A stretch of 64,000 nucleotides of DNA from assembly GCA_019722365.1 (NCBI GenBank), contig JADFUC010000700.1, positions 186,001 to 250,000 of the forward strand, in the 5' to 3' direction. A program made the position numbers and the translations under genes. Positions 59,118 to 64,000 of the stretch are shown here, one piece after another. Source of the DNA: Lithospermum erythrorhizon. Lineage: Eukaryota > Streptophyta > Magnoliopsida > Boraginales > Boraginaceae. Under the pieces are notes generated by a model. The model did no database searches. It saw nothing but the letters and a program-made list of their open reading frames with translations, and was not told the origin of the DNA. Positions within the stretch are counted from its first letter, which is position 1; each line of letters opens with the position of its first letter.

Positions 59118-61333
59118 ATGGCAATTGCGCAGAGCATTGCAGGTGTAAGTTTGAATTTGATTAATAAAAAAGCAGATACATACGGTGGTGTATACAGTGT
59201 AGCAGGTGGGAATGGAAGAGGTAGAGCTAGGGTTTGGGGGTGTAGGAGGAGGAGGAGGTGGGGGGCCTACAATGCTGCTGCTGACGTGGGCATTCTGGAG
59301 ACCAATCAACAACAGTCGCCCACTCCCATGCTTCAAATCCCCGTCTCCTGCTATCAGGTCCATTTTTATTATTATCAATTACTCCAATTGGATGTTTCTA
59401 TTATTAAGGTATTATTAATCCGCAGCTTCTTGGCATTCCTGCTGAATCAGAGAAAGATGAAATTGTTAAATCTGTAATGCATCTAAGAAACGCAGAGCTC
59501 GAAGAGGGATATACAATGGATGCTGTCATTGCTCGCCAGGTCTCATATTCATTTTATTCTTGATATTCCTGCTGATCCATATTTTCGCTTGATATGTCGT
59601 GCTTGTGTTATCTTTCTCTTAGAATCTTTTATTGGATGTGAGGGATAAGCTCCTCTTCGAACCAGAATATGCTGGTAATGTCAAAGGAAATGTTCAACCA
59701 AAATCTTCTCTTCGCATTTCATGGTCTTGGCTGCCTGCTGCCCTTTGCCTCCTCCAAGAGGTACACTACTTTCTCTTGTTTTTTCAAAATCTATTACCAG
59801 TTTACATAAGGAGTCGTTATAAGAGTCAACTTTTCGCTATGTACAATAGTTCCAATCTATATCACAAATTAGCATTATGATGTGGTCCTTATTGTTAATT
59901 AGTTATTTTCAAAGAGATGATGTAGCTTTATTGATACAGGTTGGAGAGGGCAAGCTTGTTCTTGAAATTGGCCAAAAAGCTTTGCAGCATAATGATGCTA
60001 AGCCCTATATTCATGATTTTCTTTTGTCTATGGCCTTAGCAGAGGTAAGTATAATGGCCACTTTCTTCCAACAGTTTTGTTAGACCTCACTTTCTTATCT
60101 TAGATCTTTCTTCAAGTGTGCAATTGCGAAAGCTGGCTTTGAGAAGAATAAGATTTCCTTAGGGTTTGAAGCCCTTGCTCGTGCTCAGTGTTTTCTCCGT
60201 AGTAAAGCTTCTCTTGGGAAGTTAGCATTGTTATCTCAGGTAAGCTGACAGTACTGGTGTAAACTTGTTCCTTCGAAATTCATGCACTTTACTTAAAGGA
60301 GTCTCGTTAACAATTGACTTAGATAGAAGAATCTCTGGAGGAGTTGGCACCAGCTTGCACTCTAGAGTTATTAGCCATGCCTCATACACCTGAAAACGCT
60401 GAAAGGAGATTAGGAGCCATTGCAGCTTTACGAGAATTACTCAAACAAGGGCTTGATGTTGAAGCATCTTGCCAAGTGCAAGACTGGCCCTGTTTTCTAG
60501 TACAGGCACTGACAAAGCTAATGGCTGTGGAGATTGTCGAACTCCTTCATTGGGATAGTTTAGCTACTTTGCGAAAAAATAAGAAGTCACTGGAGTCACA
60601 AAATCAAAGAGTTGTCATCGACTTTAATTGTTTCTACATGATTCTGATAGGCCATATTGCCCTTGGTTTCTCAACCAGGAAAATGGATGTGGTAATTACC
60701 TCGTTTTTTCCCTTCATTTGTATCTGAATTGTTAAGAACTTGAATCTCTTGGTATGGTGATAGTGATACTAAGGGGGATCTTTGGTTATAAGTGATTAAA
60801 GGTTCTTTATGTACCATCAGTCCATCACATTTTGAAGTAACTTAGATAGCCTATCTAAAAAGAAAGGGGAAGGCTGCATGTAGTTTTTGACTTCTGTTGA
60901 GCCCCTTGGTGCTTACTACAATGATTTTGCCTCTCATTATTAAGTCATACATTATCTCTTTGGTTTCATATATTTGTAATTAAGGAAGATATTTCTTAAC
61001 AATATTATATTTCATTCGCAATAATGTTCATGCCCATTTTCATATAGATTAACAAAGCCAAAACAATTTGCGAGTGTCTAATAGCATCAGAAGGAATTGA
61101 TATGAAATTCGAGGAGGCCTTCTGCCTTTTTCTTCTTGGACAGGTATACGATGCTTCCTCGACGTGTTAACTATTAACCTGTCTATTCAGACTATCCAAG
61201 TGTTAGTATGCAGGGTGATGAAGCAACAACAGTTGAAAAGCTGCGGCAGGTTGAACATAATTCTGGTCCAGCTTCACGAAAATTGTCTCAAGAAAGAGAG
61301 TTAAAAGATTTCCAAAGTGAAAACAAGACACTG
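59118..61333 (+). CDS. PARC6: Plastid division protein PARC6/CDP1 (N-terminal part; gene continues past window)
   Basis: Visible exons: 59118-59357, 59426-59539, 59623-59760, 59940-60044, 60117-60239, 60323-60691, 61048-61143, 61214-61333; 435 residues, all introns phase 0. The first ~75 residues (Arg/Gly-rich) act as a putative transit peptide. From IPVSCYQLLGIPAESEKDEI the sequence follows the ARC6 family: LLLDVRDKLLFEPEYAG, SWSWLPAALCLLQEVGEGKL, AKPYIHDFLLSMALAECAIA, IEESLEELAPACTLELL, ENAERRLGAIAALRELLKQG. The wording fits PARC6 (CDP1) rather than ARC6, which has an intact J domain. PARC6 is an inner-envelope protein that positions the FtsZ ring and recruits PDV1. Its membrane segment and C-terminal domain are not in the window. 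Intron 8 starts at 61334 and extends beyond 64000. Confidence 0.92.
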
Positions 61334-62010
61334 GTATGTTCTTTGGGTAATTAAGGCATAAAAGGCCTCTTGGATTGCTTAATAATTTTTAAAAGTATCT
61401 GTTTAAGTGCCTTTATCTTTGTCAGAATCAATACCTGACCATCTAAACACATTTAGTCCTTCATTTATTTATTCTTAGTAAAAGGGGCGTCATTCTGCGA
61501 GTAGTTTGTTACATGTGATTTCATTATTACTAATTATAAAATGTAACATAAGAATTAGTTGTTTGTACACATGATTTCGTTATTATAATTATATAAAATT
61601 AGCATCTAAAATTATAGTAGAAAAAATAAAATTATCGAATAAATATGCTTTTATATATTTTAAAGAGTATCAATTTTCTCGTAAAAGATCGTTATACATC
61701 CTCTTCATTACCTCATTTCGTGTATCGTAAGATTGTATTTATTGTATTATGAAGATCATGTGTAGTTATCTTGAGCAACTCCCAACCCCAGCATGGCGTC
61801 TGATATTATAAAAGAGGTGGGATCTTTTCTGTGATATAAACTATGAAATCGTAAAAATCTGAAATATCTACATATATTTTAAACTTTATTATCTAAAATT
61901 CAATTGTCATTATTTAAATCGACAAAATTTCTCAATCTTTTGTCTTTTTATTTGTTAATTGAAGTTGATATCTTGATGCATCATCTTTATCGAATCGATT
62001 CTTTGTTCGA

Positions 62011-62267
62011 GTTCTTATTGTTTACTATTTTATTATTTATTGAGTAGACATATCTTTTTTTCTTAGTGTGGAACAATTTTTTTATATATAGTTGTTAAAC
62101 AAATGCGGTTTCAAATTAATAATTTGTCACCGACTATTCTATTTTTAGGAGTTCTTGTTTACTATTTTTATTTTTTATTAATTAAACATATCTTTTTTAA
62201 CTTGGTATCGTTCAAGTTTTTTAATTATATATAGTTATTAAATGCGGTTTCAAATTAATAATTTGTC
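62011..62267 (+). repeat. Direct duplication of ~117 bp in PARC6 intron 8
   Basis: Copies at 62011-62128 and 62151-62267 both end in GCGGTTTCAAATTAATAATT. They also share GTTTACTATTTT and AACATATC/ACATATCTTTTTT segments. Period 140 bp. Confidence 0.85.
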
Positions 62268-63668
62268 TTAAGTAAACCAATGTTAATCAATTGATATCTT
62301 CTCTAACAATTTTATTGTCTAAATTAAGACCTATTATATATGCATAGTTAAAAGAAAATAATATGAAATCATATCATTGTTATATTTAAATCGAGTGTTA
62401 TGAACTTGCTCAAGATAAATGTGATTTAAGTTTTCATAATAATTTTATATTTGTGATATTAGTCTTACCGATTATGTATTTCAAATGTGAATTCTTTAGC
62501 ATTACTTTATTATGTATGATATTTTGGATGTTTTGTTTATCTTTCTTGATAGTTTTGATTTGGTACTCTTATATTTAAGCCTATTATTTAATATATGGGT
62601 AAAACAAAACAATGTAAACTAATGTGATATCTAGTGAAAATTCAATAATGTAAAATTTGTAATACGTATCTAACTGAATATATATTAATGCTTGAGCATC
62701 AAAAGTGTTTGAAATACAAAGTTTAAAACAAAATAGTTTTCTCCAAATTATACATATAGCGTAATATAATATGAAATTTTATATGTAATAATTGATATTA
62801 TCCCCATATTATTTAATTTTAATAAAATGAACGAAGCGCATTTACAGTTAAGAAGGTAGGTACCTATTAATAATTTTATAAAAATATACAAGATGAAATA
62901 TGCATAAATAGTAAATTATTATAGTAAAAGTAAATCTAATAATAATAAATTAAAAGTAGCGAAGTTTGAAAAATAAAATAAAATCATAAATGAAGTCGAG
63001 TTACTATTTGTAAATAAGCAAAATTTATATGTTATTGACATAAAAATTAAAAAGCGTCGTTATCTCCGGTCGATAAAAATCATTTCATATGTTCAATCGC
63101 TGATAGTATCCGTAAGGAATGAGATTCTTTTTATTAGTAGTGTAAAATGTAAATATATCATTCGAGTTTAAAAATGAATCATGGTTGAAAAGCAATGACA
63201 ATAAAGAAGCTAATAAGATGATGAGAAAATTATGCAGCAATATGTTTACTTATATTCTCCTAAAATTATAGTTTAATAGTGTTATTGCTTTTAATGGTAC
63301 AATCTCCGTTCTTAAACATTGTTAAGTTTGAATTTTTATTAGTTGATCTTTATAAATTTGGACTCGATATTCTTTTGATACTCTGATTGCTCATTATAAT
63401 TTTTAGAAATTATTTTAAATATGTTGTCGTCTGATCGTGATATGATTTTTTCGGATACAAATTTTTTTATTTAGGTATAGGAATACTAAGACAAGTATGA
63501 TCATCACAAAGAACGTTTGTATATATTGATACCTAATACATTATTAGCTACTAAAATAATTAAGATCATATAAATAAATTAATGACCCCTATATCTTTGA
63601 GAAATCTAACTAAATAATCAATATAATTTTCAATCATTTAAATATAAAAAAGTTATGAATACTACATA

Positions 63669-63848
63669 CTCCCTCCATTCCTCAATCTAAGAACTATTTT
63701 TCCAAAATAGAAATCACTTTTTAGGTTCCCATATTACCAAATTAACTAAGAAAAATTAGAAGAACTTTGTTTTGTATTGAGATGTATTTGAATTTTCACT
63801 TAAACTTTATTCTGCAAAAGTAAATGGTGTAGATAAAGAAATGGAGAG
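63669..63848. mobile_element. Stowaway-like MITE in PARC6 intron 8
   Basis: The ends CTCCCTCCATTCC and GAAATGGAGAG are inverted repeats of the Stowaway consensus, flanked by TA (63667-63668, 63849-63850). 180 bp, non-coding. Confidence 0.72.
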
Positions 63849-64000
63849 TACTAAACTGTCTACAAAGATACATGCAGAGGTACAACAATAATGAGAAATT
63901 ATTTAAATCTCGACCATCAAATTTCAAAATTATGAATGTATATACTATAATAACAAAAGATGGATTTAATTTTCTTTTTCAATTGTTGTTAAAATTATTA

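Larger units (their letters stand above)
61334..64000 (+). other. PARC6 intron 8 (at least 2.67 kb, AT-rich)
   Basis: No continuation of PARC6 coding sequence is recognisable up to the window end, while all earlier introns are under 400 bp. The intron contains a two-copy direct repeat and a Stowaway-like MITE, listed separately. No other gene is seen. An alternative is that the gene is truncated here. Confidence 0.6.

Noticed and set aside
1..64000. CRISPR arrays, operons, prokaryotic attachment sites, rRNA or tRNA genes
   Set aside because: The window is plant nuclear DNA; tandem repeats here have no regular spacer structure and I recognised no tRNA or rRNA gene.

Overview
This window is nuclear DNA of a flowering plant, most likely a eudicot. 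It holds intron-rich genes for chloroplast proteins (a light-harvesting protein, a plastid-division protein), a plant-only DUF679 membrane protein, a thaumatin-like protein and a LysM receptor-like protein. These sit in very AT-rich DNA full of decayed Ty1-copia elements, a hAT remnant, a LINE 3' end and Stowaway-type MITEs. I cannot assign a family or species from sequence alone.

Layout. 1-2997: 5' part of a minus-strand Ty1-copia element, cut by the window edge, with its 5' LTR and primer-binding site. About 3250-4700: decayed hAT transposase (minus). 5010-6133: LHCA6-type antenna gene (+, 5 exons). 6496-6585: orphan last exon of a CLC chloride/nitrate transporter (minus). 7192-10157: carotenoid-isomerase-like flavoprotein gene (+, 8 exons). 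About 11470-26745: a decayed minus-strand copia element ('copy A') split by an 8.4 kb LTR element (14323-22744) without recognisable coding sequence. 28641-31777: TruA-type tRNA pseudouridine synthase gene (+, 9 exons). 33154-34678: thaumatin-like gene (+, 3 exons, a Stowaway MITE in intron 2). 36165-41340: two adjoining copia remnants. 41476-42293: two MITEs. 42985-43578: intronless DMP (DUF679) gene (+). 45066-49015: 'copy B', a relative of copy A lacking the 8.4 kb insertion. 49016-51060: tandem-repeat-rich DNA. 51487-53224: conserved plant gene of unknown function (+, 4 exons). About 54110-55450: LINE 3' remnant with three tail repeats. 55934-58142: LysM-domain GPI-anchored protein, LYM1/LYM3 type (minus, 5 exons). 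59118-61333 onward: PARC6/CDP1 plastid-division gene (+, first 8 exons visible; the gene runs off the window).

The genes are independent single-copy-style plant genes, not an operon or cluster. Three act in or probably in the chloroplast (LHCA6, the carotenoid-isomerase-like enzyme, PARC6). Two are secreted or cell-surface proteins tied to defence (thaumatin-like, LYM). Exon models were built by hand from GT/AG splice sites, frame continuity and family resemblance. Every complete model closes in frame from ATG to stop. I found no convincing new system. The most informative structures are the nested retroelements, the non-coding 8.4 kb LTR element, the complex tandem repeats at 49.3-51.0 kb, and small gene-level oddities.
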